This document shows, piece after piece, positions 11,260 through 22,149 of a DNA stretch of 64,000 nt. Source of the stretch: Ceratothoa steindachneri (taxonomy: Eukaryota > Arthropoda > Malacostraca > Isopoda > Cymothoidae); the NCBI GenBank assembly GCA_963969495.1, contig OZ018324.1:50958861-51022860 (forward strand), given 5' to 3'. Positions within the stretch are counted from its first letter, which is position 1. Each line of letters starts with the position of its first letter. A model generated the notes under the pieces. That model was not told the DNA's origin. It was given only the letters and a program-made list of their open reading frames with translations, and ran no database searches. The translations under genes were made by a program, and so were the position numbers.

Positions 11260-11885
11260 GCGCCCGTTCAAAATAGCACCGGAAGCATTTTTTTCAGGCG
11301 GCAACTGCCCATCAAATAATAGATGAAGAGGAAAGTGGTCATTTTTCTGAAGGTCATCGAACACCGCCTAACAGAAATTTGGCTGTGCAAACTGAGAGCA
11401 GAGAGACAGATCGAGGAAAGAAAATGAGGCGGTTCTCGGGCAGTGATGCCTAAACTCATCCACTTTTACGACACTCATTACCAGCTCATCAATCAGGTCG
11501 GCAAGGAACTGACCCCTGGGATTGATCAAGTAGTCTCCCCTGAGGGGGTAACTACCGTTCAAATCTCAGAGCAGAAGATTAGCCCTCAACAACCACGCCA
11601 CGACACGGCGGAAGTTACCCACATCGAAGTCGGCTGACAGTGGAATGTACGCAGAAAGAACAGTATAAATCGTATCCAGGTGAAGCTGCACTGCCACTAC
11701 CTGAAAGGAGGTATTGGTGAGGTTACAAAACCCTTATACCTAGGGAGTTTGGGAAGGTGGTACGTGCCCAGCATGATCTCCAGCCACCCCAAAACTAACA
11801 GGGAACATGAGAAGTCAAGCCTCCGTAGCATTTTCTAGTTAGCTCGGAGCTCACAGCAATTCCATTGCAGGAATATGCCATACAA
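11260..11885 (-). pseudogene. LINE B, apurinic-like endonuclease domain
   Basis: The minus strand starts with GIFLQWNCCELRAN (about 11880-11835), the N-terminal LQWNxxxLRAN block of LINE endonucleases. YTVLSAYIPLSADFD (about 11675-11630) matches the SVYxPP block. RDLNGSYPLRGD (about 11560-11530) is a form of GDFNAxxxxWG in which catalytic residues are altered. LADLIDELVMSVV and a final DHFPLHLLF near 11330, like the SDHxPI block, complete the domain. Frameshifts and stops are present. It is on the same strand and in the right order relative to the RT at 9460-10340. Confidence 0.75.
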
Positions 11886-14800
11886 GCCTAGCTCGGAAGA
11901 GATGCGGTGTCCCTCTTCAAAATGCAAATCCTCAAGCGAGTTATTGGCCGACAGAGCTCTGAAGGCCCCTTCACCGTCAACGACTTATCGGGGGAGGTTG
12001 GTCTCGCTATGCGAATTTTTTCCTCCCCCTATCTCAAGACCATTGGCGGTCACCTTATTGCAGGTTTCTGCGTTTCCAGGCCGCCTAGTCAAGCCTCGGG
12101 TGGGAAGAAGGCGTAGGAGCCAAAGTTGCTTTGGTGCTGTCTTTTATTTCGGAGGACAATTTCATGACCACCTTTGTGGGGTTTGCCTCCCAGTAGCCTA
12201 ACAACTCGTTTGGGGCGCGCAGCCATTTCACCTTATGGTAATGGTCACGCGGGCGAGTGGGTGGATCCCTGGTTTTAGCCGACTATAGTTATGAATCCTT
12301 TGTCCCGCCATCTATACCAGGGGAGCACCCGAAGTGGATAGAACCCGCAGAAGGGTTACGAATGGGGGCGGAAGTGACCGTGCTCATAGGCCTGGAGCGT
12401 TCAGGAGCGGAAGGTGCACTTTCTAAAATTCAAGCTTAAAACGTCCCAGGTAGAGTGGGCGCGCCAGGACTAAGTCCTTAGCCTTGAGAAAGGAGAGACG
12501 ATCCCCTGCCTGAATGGCCAGGAATTCCTTCCCCAGGAGATACACGTCACATTGCTTCGAAGAAGCGGTGTAAAGGCAAAACGAGGAACTAAGTTCTCTC
12601 GGTCCCAATACAAGAAATCTGCGAGGGTATAATAATACAATAGATGATTCAAATGTATTAAATAAATAGAGTGCACAAAAGGATCATATTAAATAAATTG
12701 TAAGCGTATCAAATAAATACAGTGCACAAATATCTCAGGATTAAACCACCAACGGCAACACTTCGTTACAAAATAAGCACTGCTACTCGGGCCATCGGTA
12801 CAAGAACGGAATATACCCCCTCGTCTAACGTCCTTTATAAATAGATGTAGGTCTTGATAACTAAAACCTAAAAATGGGGCGTGAGATGAAAAAACATATT
12901 CCAAATACCTGTCACGGAAGTAGCGAAGCAATACACGGATTGTCCTGGAAATGGGGGGAGAGTCGTACGAGCCCAAGCGTATTTCGACCTCCTGGTGAGA
13001 GCGAGAGAGACCAGTAAATCGGGAGCTTGCAATCGGTGCAGCGGCAGATGCTGACATAGGGTCTGTAGATATCAGCAGGTCCTCGCTGTATGAAGTCTTG
13101 ATCAGCTGTACTTCTTAAAGTCAGGGGGTCCCTATTTATACCCGTCACCATGAGCGCCTACGTGACGAAATTCAACCGGCTTTCAGCTCGTCGATCCCGC
13201 TCCAGTCGCTTTGGCGTAAACTAGGTAGTAATTTAACGAACCGCGCTTCCCAGGAGTTAGACGTAAGTAACAAATGGGTCGTGAAGCCCGTGGTAGGTTA
13301 TCCTTACAAGCGGGGTCCGGATCTTCGCAATTGACATAGTTAGTTATATACGATAGAGACATCATTTACGGCCTTGAAGCATCTTCACAGAATTCGAGTA
13401 AACCCGACTTTGCATTTATTCATGAGCGATTCATATGGCTGAAGCGTGGCAGTAACAGCACCTCCACTGCACACGGTAGCGACATCAACCAGCAGGCATC
13501 GACACAAGGAGCCTGTCACCTTCTGACGTGACGAAGTGTGTAAGGGTGGGTCTCAAGGCACATTTCTGTTTTCTCATCACCCGTTCAAACTAGACTGCTC
13601 CTTAGTCAGCCAGCTCTGAACTATTTATTTCACGAAATTCATGGTAGCATGCAGCGTCACACTCACCGGCGACCCATTAAGTCTCCTAAGGACAGTAATA
13701 ATGGCCGCCTCGGAAGGGTTCAACGCATTTGAAAGAAGGCTCCGAGAAACGGGTCACCTTTGGCTCTCTACATGTTAATCTCTCTAAAGATCTTCTTTGA
13801 TTGAGTATGTGGCCCTCGGCTACATAGTGCAGTCAGTGGCGCGAAAAACTAAAAAGCCTGCTCAAAAACGCAGGGGTAATCAATGAATGATGGGCCCGAT
13901 TTAATCGAGGCTCCGCTCAGCGCAATTTCAACTTTGATTTTTTGTCTGGGCCTCCCGCCTGAGGGCACCTCGGGGCCAGATGTGCCAGTCTTGGCATGGT
14001 CGCTTGCCGAAACGGAGGAAGATATGTCCTTTCCCGGGGCACTCGCGAAGAGAGCGGACTCCTTTGTCCTCTTTGTGGCCTTAAGAAGCCACAAGCCTGA
14101 CGTACCACCCTCGAGCGGATCTTTCTACTAGATGGGGGAAGATCTTGGCCTTCAAAGGAGAAACTGGTGAGGGAGGAAGTCCCTCATCTCCTTGCGAGTC
14201 TTTGGGGGCCCGTGTCGCATGAGGAGGGATTTGAAATAGGTGTATTCAGATTCGGTGTCTAGCAATGAGCCAGATTTACCGCTCTGGAAGACCCTGCTAT
14301 CTCGGTTGGGATCACTTCCGCACCCTCTACACCTCAGGAGGGGCATCCAAGGTGTCAGCTATTTAGACCATGAACTCATAGGGCATATGGCCCGTCAATG
14401 GGGCAGGCATGTCGATCCGCATTGGTAGAAAAGGGGGAGAGGGCATGCCAGCTCCTCTCCACCTGACAAACGTCGAAACGACGAGGTACGTGTACAAGGG
14501 CCTGAGGACATTGCCACCTCTTACCCCTCTAAGGGGCTTGTTGTTTTTCACTTAACCCCAGTAAGAGGGACGGGAACCAAGGCGGCGCGTCCTTCTCGCT
14601 GTATTCTTAGCTGTTCCATGAGGAGGCAACATATAACCCGCTACAAGTGAAGAGTCGCCCAGAGGCAACTCTGCAAAAGGTCATAAGAGGGAAACACCGA
14701 ATGCGTCAAACAAAAAAAGGGAGAAATGCTCACTCTGCTGGAAGAATTCTGGAGAGCCCCCTAAGAAAACACAGGGGGGGGGACACCTCCATCCCAGAAG

Positions 14801-15449
14801 TGGAGATGCACGGGGGCGGCTCCGTATATGGAAAGGTGGAAAAAATTTAAAAAAAAACTTGTACAGCTTGTCAGCACAGGATAATTTCTGACACTTTTGA
14901 TCACTAAAGAAAAAAAGAGGGTGTTGGTGGGCTATGTCCTTCAACCAGCTCCTCCCGCCTATCTTTATCTTGTCTTGGGTTTTCGCTCTTTTCAGGGGTC
15001 CGCCCTGGGTGCTTTAAATAATGGTGTTCGCAACCTAGGACAGCGACTCACACCGATCAGAAGTTACCGAGTGGCCCGTCGTTCTCCATTGGTACACAGA
15101 GAGTCAGGGTGACATGCCAGATATATTTAGTGAGGCGTACCAATCCTCGACAGATGACCAGGATCCGAATATCTATTGTGGCAAACCCAGAGATGGGATC
15201 CGAGGCAATTTATTTGGCCTGGCGGCAAACCATGCAGTAACGCCCACTCACCACAAGCAGTACAGCCTTATGCACCCAAGAACGACGAAAGGGAGGTTGT
15301 CAACTATTTACACGCAGAGACGTGATTTTGGAGGCCAAACCGATATTCCCATTATTCGCGCTCCAACGCCCAGGCCCTCTCAAGTCCTAGTCTTATGCAA
15401 CTACAACAGTTAAAGGGTATTGCTTATAGAGGTTCCGTAGCCTATCTTC
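11886..15449. other. Unassigned, GC-richer stretch; possible LINE ORF1 or LTR remains
   Basis: Several open stretches of 60-122 codons occur on both strands (for example 12689-13057 -, 13849-14094 -, 14681-14944 -, 15114-15413 +). None carries a motif I recognise. On the minus strand 14152-14346 and 13849-14094 could be a decayed gag-like ORF1 upstream of LINE B, by position only. A direct duplication of about 25 bp around gtgcacaaa with AATAAA-like sequence occurs near 12665-12730. Confidence 0.25.
13131..13141 (-). promoter_or_regulatory. TATA-box-like motif
   Basis: The minus strand reads gggtataaatagggacc, a strong match to a TATA box with a G/C-rich flank. AATAAA-like signals lie further along the minus strand near 12660-12730. 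The arrangement would suit an LTR promoter, but no second LTR copy or primer-binding site was found. Confidence 0.3.
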
Positions 15450-15800
15450 TGACATGGCATGAAGTAGCTGGTCAGATTCTTAAACCTAGAAACGGGGTTA
15501 GAGTATAGTCGTAGAGAAAAAGGAATGCTGAGAGGGAGTGAAGCAAAAGTAGCACAACAACCTATTTCGGCCTTGCCAAAGTTCATTTCAACCCAGTGAT
15601 GGGGCGTCCCTAATTTGCACTATGTTTGGGTGAGAACAGTTCCTCCTGGTACCAAACCTTAGTTAGATAAAAGGCTGAGGAGATAGTCATAGAATAAAAA
15701 AGGTAGCATTCAGAGGGAGAAAGGAGGAGCGTGTAGGGATCGGTTTATGTAATAGGTAGGCTCCTGGCACCAAATTTTAGGATTCAATAGGCCCAGCAAG
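15450..15800. repeat. Diverged duplication, about 178-bp spacing
   Basis: The segment tagtcgtagagaaaaagg with a following gctgagaggga near 15505-15535 recurs as tagtcatagaataaaaaagg with gcattcagaggga near 15685-15715. A cctggtaccaaa/cctggcaccaaa block recurs as well. Identity is low and the role is unknown. Confidence 0.4.
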
Positions 15801-15900
15801 AAACTCCAGAAAATGGATGCACGGTGACCTCACCAAAATCTTAACGCGTGGGAAATACAAAAAGGGCAACTCGAAAAAGGGGATAAAAGGGCAAGATCAT

Positions 15901-16380
15901 AGGTGGGCGTTTTCGCGATAAATTATCGCGATAACGATATCGGGTTATCGGTTATCCGATATTTTCCCCTGCGTTATCGATTCATCGGTATCGCCGATAC
16001 TTTTTGTTCAAACTAGCGATAATCGATAATTTTAGTTTTTGGTTCCAGTTTAATACAGGGTCGAACCACGCGTGCCTTGGAGGCAGAAATAGGTAGGTCT
16101 GAGCTGGGAGAAAAATCCTCAAAACCTGTGAGGAGATGAAGGAGAGCCTCACCAGGTAAGAATCTAAGAAATAGTGTTCAAATATTCTTACTATTATATT
16201 ATAAAATAACGCTATATATAGTCAATAATCAATATTGTATTATAATTTTGGATTTATCGGTTATTACCTTATCGGGCGATAAATTTATCGCTAATTAGCG
16301 ATTATCGGTTATCGCCGATAAGTTTATCGTTATCTATTTATCGGTTATCGTGATACATTTTTTCGTTATCGCGCCCACCT
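15901..16380. mobile_element. 480-bp MITE with TATCG-rich terminal inverted repeats
   Basis: The left end AGGTGGGCG and the right end CGCCCACCT are exact inverted repeats (12 bp if the flanking CAT/ATG is included). Inside both ends are many direct and inverted copies of TTATCG, CGATAA and TATCGG, so each about 120-bp end is rich in overlapping hairpins. The middle is ordinary sequence without a coding region. This is the structure of a non-autonomous DNA transposon. The flanks give AT on both sides as a possible 2-bp target duplication. The superfamily is not determined. Confidence 0.75.
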
Positions 16381-16910
16381 ATGGTCAAGGTACCTAAGTA
16401 AACAAGAGGAAACGAATAAATAAACAATTCATGTTTCGGGATAAAATCATTAGAGGACGGAAGTCTATGGAACACCTGAGTAAACACAAAGTCTAACCAA
16501 AGGAAATTATAACATAGTTCTGTAAAATTGGGTCATAGAATAGCTAGACTAGCTGGAGGATGTAAGCAAATTGTGATACACAGCCGTTCAAAACTCCGCC
16601 CTTAGGGGGTGGAACGAATGAGCGACGACGACAGATTTGTCCCGGAGTCGAATCTAGACCCCCCCTTCCCTGTAAATGAAACTGTAGATATAAGCGAGCA
16701 AAGAGAGGAATAGAGTTAAGAATTAAGCATTCTAATTGTCACTAAGTATTGTCATACCCTTATTAACGTTTACGGAACCCCTTTTAAATTCACCAAGTCC
16801 AGTCACTGCAGAATTTAATACTTCGCGTTGGGTATATATAGATTGCTAGTCGCCCGCAAAGTAACTTCGTGACGTGCCGCTTGCCCCGTTATAGGCCAAT
16901 ATTAGAATAA
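16381..16910. other. No recognisable feature
   Basis: About 530 bp with no open reading frame of note, repeat or RNA gene seen. A short gggtatatatag TATA-like string occurs near 16829 without a gene behind it. Confidence 0.4.
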
Positions 16911-16916
16911 ACTATA

Positions 16917-17004
<88 letters not shown>
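16911..17004. repeat. (TA)n microsatellite
   Basis: About 94 bp of TA dinucleotides with one early TG change. The following 17005-17353 shows no feature apart from a C-run. Confidence 0.95.
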
Positions 17005-17006
<2 letters not shown>

Positions 17007-17350
17007 AATCAGCTAACTATGTTAAGAGAAGAATCGTAGAATCGAGCTTGATATCGTCAGTTACTAATTTAAATCTATCTGAGGGTCAATTTTCTTTTAA
17101 TCCTGTAATAAGAAAGCAAATAAATAAAATAGTAAAATGTCAGCCCTTCAATATGTTTAGGCCTAACCCCTCCCCCCCGATTAGCCACAAGTAGGGGATT
17201 GGGGATAAAAGAGGGGATATTATTTCACGACCTGTTATGCTTGTATGCATTTTTTTCTTATATTTTCTATCCAGTGTCAGTTGAAAAAGGGTGTGAGATA
17301 CACCGAAACTGTTCTGAATTAAATTGTCTTCGGAGAATGTGGTTTAATTC

Positions 17351-17353
<3 letters not shown>

Positions 17354-17427
<74 letters not shown>
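17354..17427. repeat. (TA)n microsatellite bordering a palindrome
   Basis: About 74 bp of pure TA dinucleotides directly against the left arm of the inverted repeat at 17428. The open frame through it (repeating Ile-Tyr) is an artefact of the repeat. Confidence 0.95.
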
Positions 17428-17430
<3 letters not shown>

Positions 17431-17567
17431 TGAATTCTTAACAGTATTCTTATTTTTCTGGGCTTACCGAAGGTTTAGCGAAATCGAGGTAAAGAAGGAC
17501 GTTTACCTCGATTTCGCTAAACCTTCGGTAAGCCCAGAAAAATAAGAATACTGTTAAGAATTCATCT
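17428..17567. repeat. Perfect inverted repeat: 66-bp arms, 8-bp loop
   Basis: The arm at 17428-17493 (starting agatgaattcttaacag) is the exact reverse complement of 17502-17567 (ending aagaattcatct). The 8-bp spacer is gaaggacg. No mismatch occurs in 66 positions, unlike the surrounding heavily decayed repeats, so the structure is recent or under constraint, or is an assembly or read fold-back artefact. It could fold into a long hairpin or cruciform. Confidence 0.97.
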
Positions 17568-18075
17568 TTTGAGTCAGATAGATAACTCACCTTCACCATA
17601 GACTGGTCACCCCTATAAACTGCTGCTACTATAAAATTCCACCCTCATAAGCGCACCAACACCTTTCCCAGGCCCCATCAGGGAGTTCAAATCAACCCAG
17701 TGGCAGGGAGGATGTGCTGCTTCTCCAGGTACCAAGTGTAACAGACAATCTACACACGCTCTTCCTTGAGGAGAACTCTTCAATAGAGACGGGAAGCAAG
17801 AGGTGGTTGGATTCTACTTTACTAAAAAGAATATGTCTACTCAAGTATGGTGGAAATTAATAATGCTAACATGATGTAAAACAATTTTTGTTCCTAGCTG
17901 GTAAGTGTTATTTTCCAATTTATTTTATTGTGAAACAGTATAAAAAGGCCATTATTTGTTTTAAACTTTGTTTTTAGTGGCTTGTATGATGAAATATTTA
18001 CAAAAAATAGGCAAATTTGTTTTTTTTCATCCATTGTATGGGTAAAAACAAAAACACAGTTAAATTTCTACAATT
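17568..18075. other. No recognisable gene
   Basis: A stretch at 17640-17745 shares blocks (caacccagtggcaggg, ccaggtaccaag) with the duplication at 15450-15800, suggesting a low-identity dispersed repeat. The rest is AT-rich and unassigned. Confidence 0.3.
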
Positions 18076-20370
18076 TTATTGCAACATCCTCAAGAAATAC
18101 AAAAAATAAGTACAAAAAGGTGAGAGGTGAACCCTTTTTTGCAATTTACGTTTGTAATGTAAATCACTTTCCCGTACAAGCCCCCAAATGTAGTCTACTC
18201 TCATGTTTTCATTGTATACTCCGTGGTATTTATGTTCAAAGTTCACCAAATCTTGATGGAAGCGCTCCCCTTGCTCCTCTGAATATGCTCCCATACTCTC
18301 CTTGAACTTGTCAAGATGGGCATCAAGGATGTGCAACTTCAGGGACATGCTGTAGCTCATTTAACCATAGCTTTTTACTAGGTTCTCAACCAGTTACACA
18401 TAATTGTCAGCCATGCGGTTGCCCTCAAAGTCATGACCTATCAAAACAAAACTCTTCCACACTTCTTTTTTCCTTTTAGTAAGCTTTTCATGGAATTCTG
18501 AACACTATGATTTTCCTTATTTGCGGTCCAACAAAGACATCAGCTTTCATTTTTGCCTCAGAGAGTTTGGGGAAGAAATATTGAAGATACTTGGAGGCTA
18601 CAAACGCTTTGTTAAGAAATCTAAAAAAACTGCTTCATGCGACCTAGTTATAAATGCAATGGAGCGAACATCTTTTGAGGGTCTATCAAGTGCTCATGAC
18701 TGTCATTGTGCCCTCCAACAAAGAACTAAGGCCTTGTAGCCATTGCTCACTGGGAAAATGTGCTTTCATAAAGACAGGGATAACGTGAAAACTTGGTAAA
18801 AACTTCCTGGAGACCCATCAAAAATGCTACCATTTTGAAGTCTCCAATCACTTCCCACTCATACTCTAAATAATTCAAAGATTGTAGCAGGAGCTTGACA
18901 CTGTTGTGGTTATCCTTGAAATATGATAAATGAACCAAGGAAAGGGATGGACACGTATTCCAATTATGGAAAAGTACAGCATTATTGCTTCTTGAAGAGA
19001 GGTCAATCAAGAGCCTCCACTCATCTGGATTACATGAAATTCAAATTGCATCAAACAGAAACGATACGGAAGGGGGGGGGGGTGCATTCTTTATTATTTC
19101 TTTATTTATCTAGAATTTTATCTATATCGAATCTATTTACTTTCTGAATTTCCCTTTATCTTTAAGTTTGCCCTTCTAACATTGTCTTCCATTTATCTTC
19201 ACTTAATATTCTTGTTGGTTGGGTTAGTTCTTGATCTTCGATTTCTTTCTTGATGCATCTTCATTTTTTTCTTGCATTTGTCTTTACTTTATGATTCCTT
19301 CATGAGTTGTCCTTAAAGCGTTTTCCCTTGACTTCCGTTTTCCTCTTGAGATTTCTTCATAAGAGGTTGTGGACTTTTGAATTTCGAACGTGGTACCGGT
19401 AGATTTAAACGGCAATGCTCTTAGCCATTACGCCACCACTTAGTCCGTTTAGAGTTGGTAATTTAATGAGCTATTTATATTATCGAGTTGGAAGGAAGGA
19501 TTTCTCTGTTCCTTATTCGCACCCCTACAATACATCATTGTAGAACATAGCACAGCTTGATAACTAAAGAATCTTGAGAAGTGTTTATGATGTTTCCTTT
19601 GGCTTGTCACTTCCATATTTTCATCCATCAAATCCCATTCTTTGAGCCTGGAAACCAAAAACTTACCATTTGACTCTGACAATCCAAGATCTTTAACAAG
19701 GTCATTGAGGCCTCTTTGGTTTGGATAATATGGATTCCTTTAAAAAGCCAGAGCTCTGACACTGTAGTTTACATATTCACTGATCTTTTCAGCTTTTAAA
19801 TTGTTATTTTATTCTGAAGGTGGCTTATTTCTTTCTGGAGGGATAGGTTCAGGAAGATCATCACTGTTTGTTACTGGTCCAATAAAGGATGGAAGATGGG
19901 AAGAGGAAATAAAGGTGAATTTTTGCTACTTCGATCTTTGGAAGGGTCAGCCATACAGAAGTAGCTGTTGCTTGAGTGGTCAATGGGTTCACGCCAAATG
20001 GCAAGCTTCGAAGCTTTTCTTTTCTATATATACCATCCTGTAAAAGTGAAAAATATACTTTATTACTCCTTTGGCTTACAAACAAACATAATAGCTTAAA
20101 TACTCATATCATTTAATATTTTACTCTTTACAAAAAACAATTTTCTTACCTTCAAAAGTTTTCTTGCAGTGTTTACAAGCAAAAAGAGGTGCCTAGGGTT
20201 TATCTTAGTCCCCAACGGGTATGCCAAAATGTGCTTTGTAAGTTTCACACATTCTCATAAATGTTCTTACATCGAACGTTTTGCGCTTGTTTTAATGAAC
20301 CTTCCGCTGATTTAACAGAATGCATCCGGAGAATGATTGCAGCCTCTTGATGACATTTCTCGTCTGATGT
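18076..20370 (-). pseudogene. Decayed copy of a widespread multicopy invertebrate gene family (function unknown)
   Basis: On the minus strand, blocks follow in family order: AYPLGTKINPRHL near 20200; NDLVKDLGLSESNGKFLVSR (about 19715-19655) with LKEWDLMDENM; NPDEWRLLIDLSSRSN (about 19030-18980); WEVIGDFKMVAFLMGLQ (about 18855-18805); PKLSEAKM and FVGPQIRK (about 18570-18515); WKSFVLIGHDFEGN (about 18455-18415); and HILDAHLDKFKESMG with SEEQGERFHQDL (about 18330-18255), ending with DYIWGLVRESDL. I recall this gene as highly repeated in arthropod genomes and probably tied to mobile DNA, but I do not know its enzymatic role. Stops, frameshifts and a SINE insertion break it. Confidence 0.7.
19070..19445 (-). 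mobile_element. tRNA-derived SINE inserted in the gene relic
   Basis: The minus strand begins with gtggcgtaatggctaagagc, which matches a tRNA/Pol III A box (plus-strand 19418-19438). About 35 bp on comes accacgttcgaaattc, matching a B box (plus-strand 19380-19397). A non-tRNA body of about 290 bp follows and ends near an AATAAAG-type tail and a C-run at about 19070. The relic's coding blocks resume on each side (to 19066 on one side, from 19449 on the other), so the SINE interrupted it. Target duplications were not resolved. Confidence 0.7.
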
Positions 20371-20417
20371 ATTCACTATGGTAGATAGGGCTGAAAAGAT
20401 AGCAGATCTGTGAATCC

Positions 20418-20420
<3 letters not shown>

Positions 20421-20493
<73 letters not shown>
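20421..20493. repeat. (TA)n microsatellite next to mariner
   Basis: About 73 bp of TA dinucleotides end 8 bp before the left terminal repeat of the mariner element at 20502. Mariner targets TA. Confidence 0.95.
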
Positions 20494-20496
<3 letters not shown>

Positions 20497-20501
20497 AAGT
20501 A

Positions 20502-21906
20502 TTAGGTTAAGGAATAAGTTCTTAGGTTTTTTTAATGTTGTGTTGATTTAAATTTTGTTGACGTGATTTGTGCACATATTAAGAAACAATAATAAATAAT
20601 GAGAGCAAAATTTGCAAAGGTTAAGAAGCTAAGTCTCTTAACAGCGTGGACTATTAGGCTTTTGCTTAGGCTACTTCTTGAAGTTGAGTAATAACATATT
20701 GCAGTTTATTTAAAAGTTGTATTAATTTAATTTTTGTTCTGTACCCTCAAAATGGAATGTCAAGTTGAAAGAAAGGCGCATTTTCAACACTTGTTGTTAT
20801 TTATTTTCAATCAAGACGGAAACAATGCAAATACAACCAAAGCTCGTCGCGATATTTGTGCTGTGTATGGAGAAAATGCTTTATCAGAAAGGACAACTCA
20901 ATGGTGGCTTCCACGTTTCAAAAATGGTCATTTCAATCTTAATGATGAAGAACCTTCTGGTCGCCTCATTAAGTTGAATGAAGATCGATTCAATGACTTT
21001 CTTCATGAAAATCCTCATCAATCGACTAGAGAATTGGCTGTGCAATTGGTGTGTGATCAGAAAACTGTAGCAAATCACCTTCATGCAATGGGGAAAGTTA
21101 AAAAACTCAGTGCATGGGTTGTGCATGCTTTGAACGAAAGCAACAAACTTCAACGCTCCATGTTTGCCGCAGTTTGGCTTGCTCGTCACAAGGCTACTTG
21201 TGGATATAGGGACAGATTTCTTCACCGCATCATCATTGGCAATGAAAAGGGGTGTGTTTATGTCAACATGAACCATCAAAAACAATGGCTTAGCCCCAAT
21301 AAAAAAACAACTTCCGCAATTAAAGCAAGGACTTCATCCACGAAAGACGATGCTGTGTGTGTGGTGGGATTATGAAGGCATCATTCTTTATGAGCTCCTT
21401 GCAAACAACGAGATTGTCAATGCAGAACTCTCCGTTCAGCAAATGTATCGACTCTCCAAAGCTATTCGTGAAAAGCGACCCCATCGACCTTAGGAAGTCC
21501 CTCTGCAACACGACAATGCTCGTCCTCACATTGCCAATATGACAAAAGACGCCATCCAAACGCTTAATTGGGAGATCTTGCCGCATCCTCCATATTCGCC
21601 AGACGTGGATCCATCGGATTTCCATCTGTTCCGATCGCTCTCCAACAATTTGCACTGCGTTTCGTTCAATACTGATGTGGAATTAAGAACCTGGTTAGAC
21701 GAATTCTTCGAGTCAAACTCCAGAGATTTTTATTGCAGAGGCATCGAAAAACTAGTTGAACGTTGGGAAGAAGTCGTAAATAACAACGGAGAATACATTA
21801 TTGATTAAATTGCATATTGTTATCAATTAAAAATGAAGTTTTTCTAAAATTGTTAATGGTAATGAATAAATTTGATAAAACCGCAAGAACTTATTCCTCA
21901 ACCCAA
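20502..21906 (+). mobile_element. Full-length mariner transposon, inactive
   Basis: The left end TTAGGTTAAGGAATAAG and the right end, reverse-complemented as TTGGGTTGAGGAATAAG, are matching terminal inverted repeats that continue through TTCTT. TA dinucleotides flank both ends (20500-20501 and 21907-21908), the mariner target duplication. The length of about 1.4 kb suits the family, and one transposase relic fills the interior on the plus strand. Confidence 0.92.
20752..21808 (+). pseudogene. Mariner transposase, D1 mutated and frameshifted
   Basis: I start it at MECQVERKAHF (20752), where mariner proteins usually begin; an in-frame ATG also exists at 20734. The N-terminal paired helix-turn-helix region includes ERTTQWWLPRFKNG and the linker block EEPSGRL. 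The first catalytic motif reads IIGNEKG instead of the usual TGDEKW, so the first Asp is Asn. A frameshift occurs near 21355 and a stop near 21490. LQHDNARPHIAN (about 21500-21540) holds the second Asp, and YSPDVDPSDFHLF (about 21595-21633) holds the third, giving a mariner DD34D layout. It ends with RWEEVVNNNGEYI before the stop at 21808. It is clearly inactive. Confidence 0.93.
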
Positions 21907-21908
21907 TA

Positions 21909-22149
21909 ATATTCCAGAAGGTTCTAAAAGTTTCCTGGGTGTGTTCTGTCAAGTTCTGTAACATTCTAGAAACCATCAAATTCTACCTAATTCTAAAATT
22001 TTATGATTAAATCTAGAATGTTATTCTAAATATTATTCTAAAAAAAGATTTATAATTTTCTACCATGCTTTGAAAAAAAGAGAACCCCCCGCCTATTATA
22101 TATTCTCATTATTTCCTGAAATTAATCATACCCTAGCATTATTTTCCAA
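21909..22149. other. AT-rich spacer with repeated ttcta motif
   Basis: Many copies of attcta and gttcta occur between 21912 and 22040, which looks like a degenerate short repeat. No gene is seen. Confidence 0.35.

Larger units (their letters stand above)
8640..11885 (-). mobile_element. LINE B (jockey-like non-LTR retrotransposon), decayed
   Basis: Endonuclease, linker, RT and RNase H tail fragments follow each other on the minus strand in the canonical LINE order. The copy carries a (TA)n tract, a large deletion between RT and the RNase H tail, and many frame breaks. The 5' limit is unknown. An ORF1 may lie in 11900-14400 but cannot be recognised. No poly(A) tail or target duplication was identified. 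Confidence 0.7.

Noticed and set aside
17199..17429. 76-codon open frame ending in Ile-Tyr repeats
   Set aside because: The frame is produced by the (TA)n tract; the non-repeat part has no motif.
20884..21285. 133-codon frame on -
   Set aside because: It is the antisense shadow of the mariner transposase.
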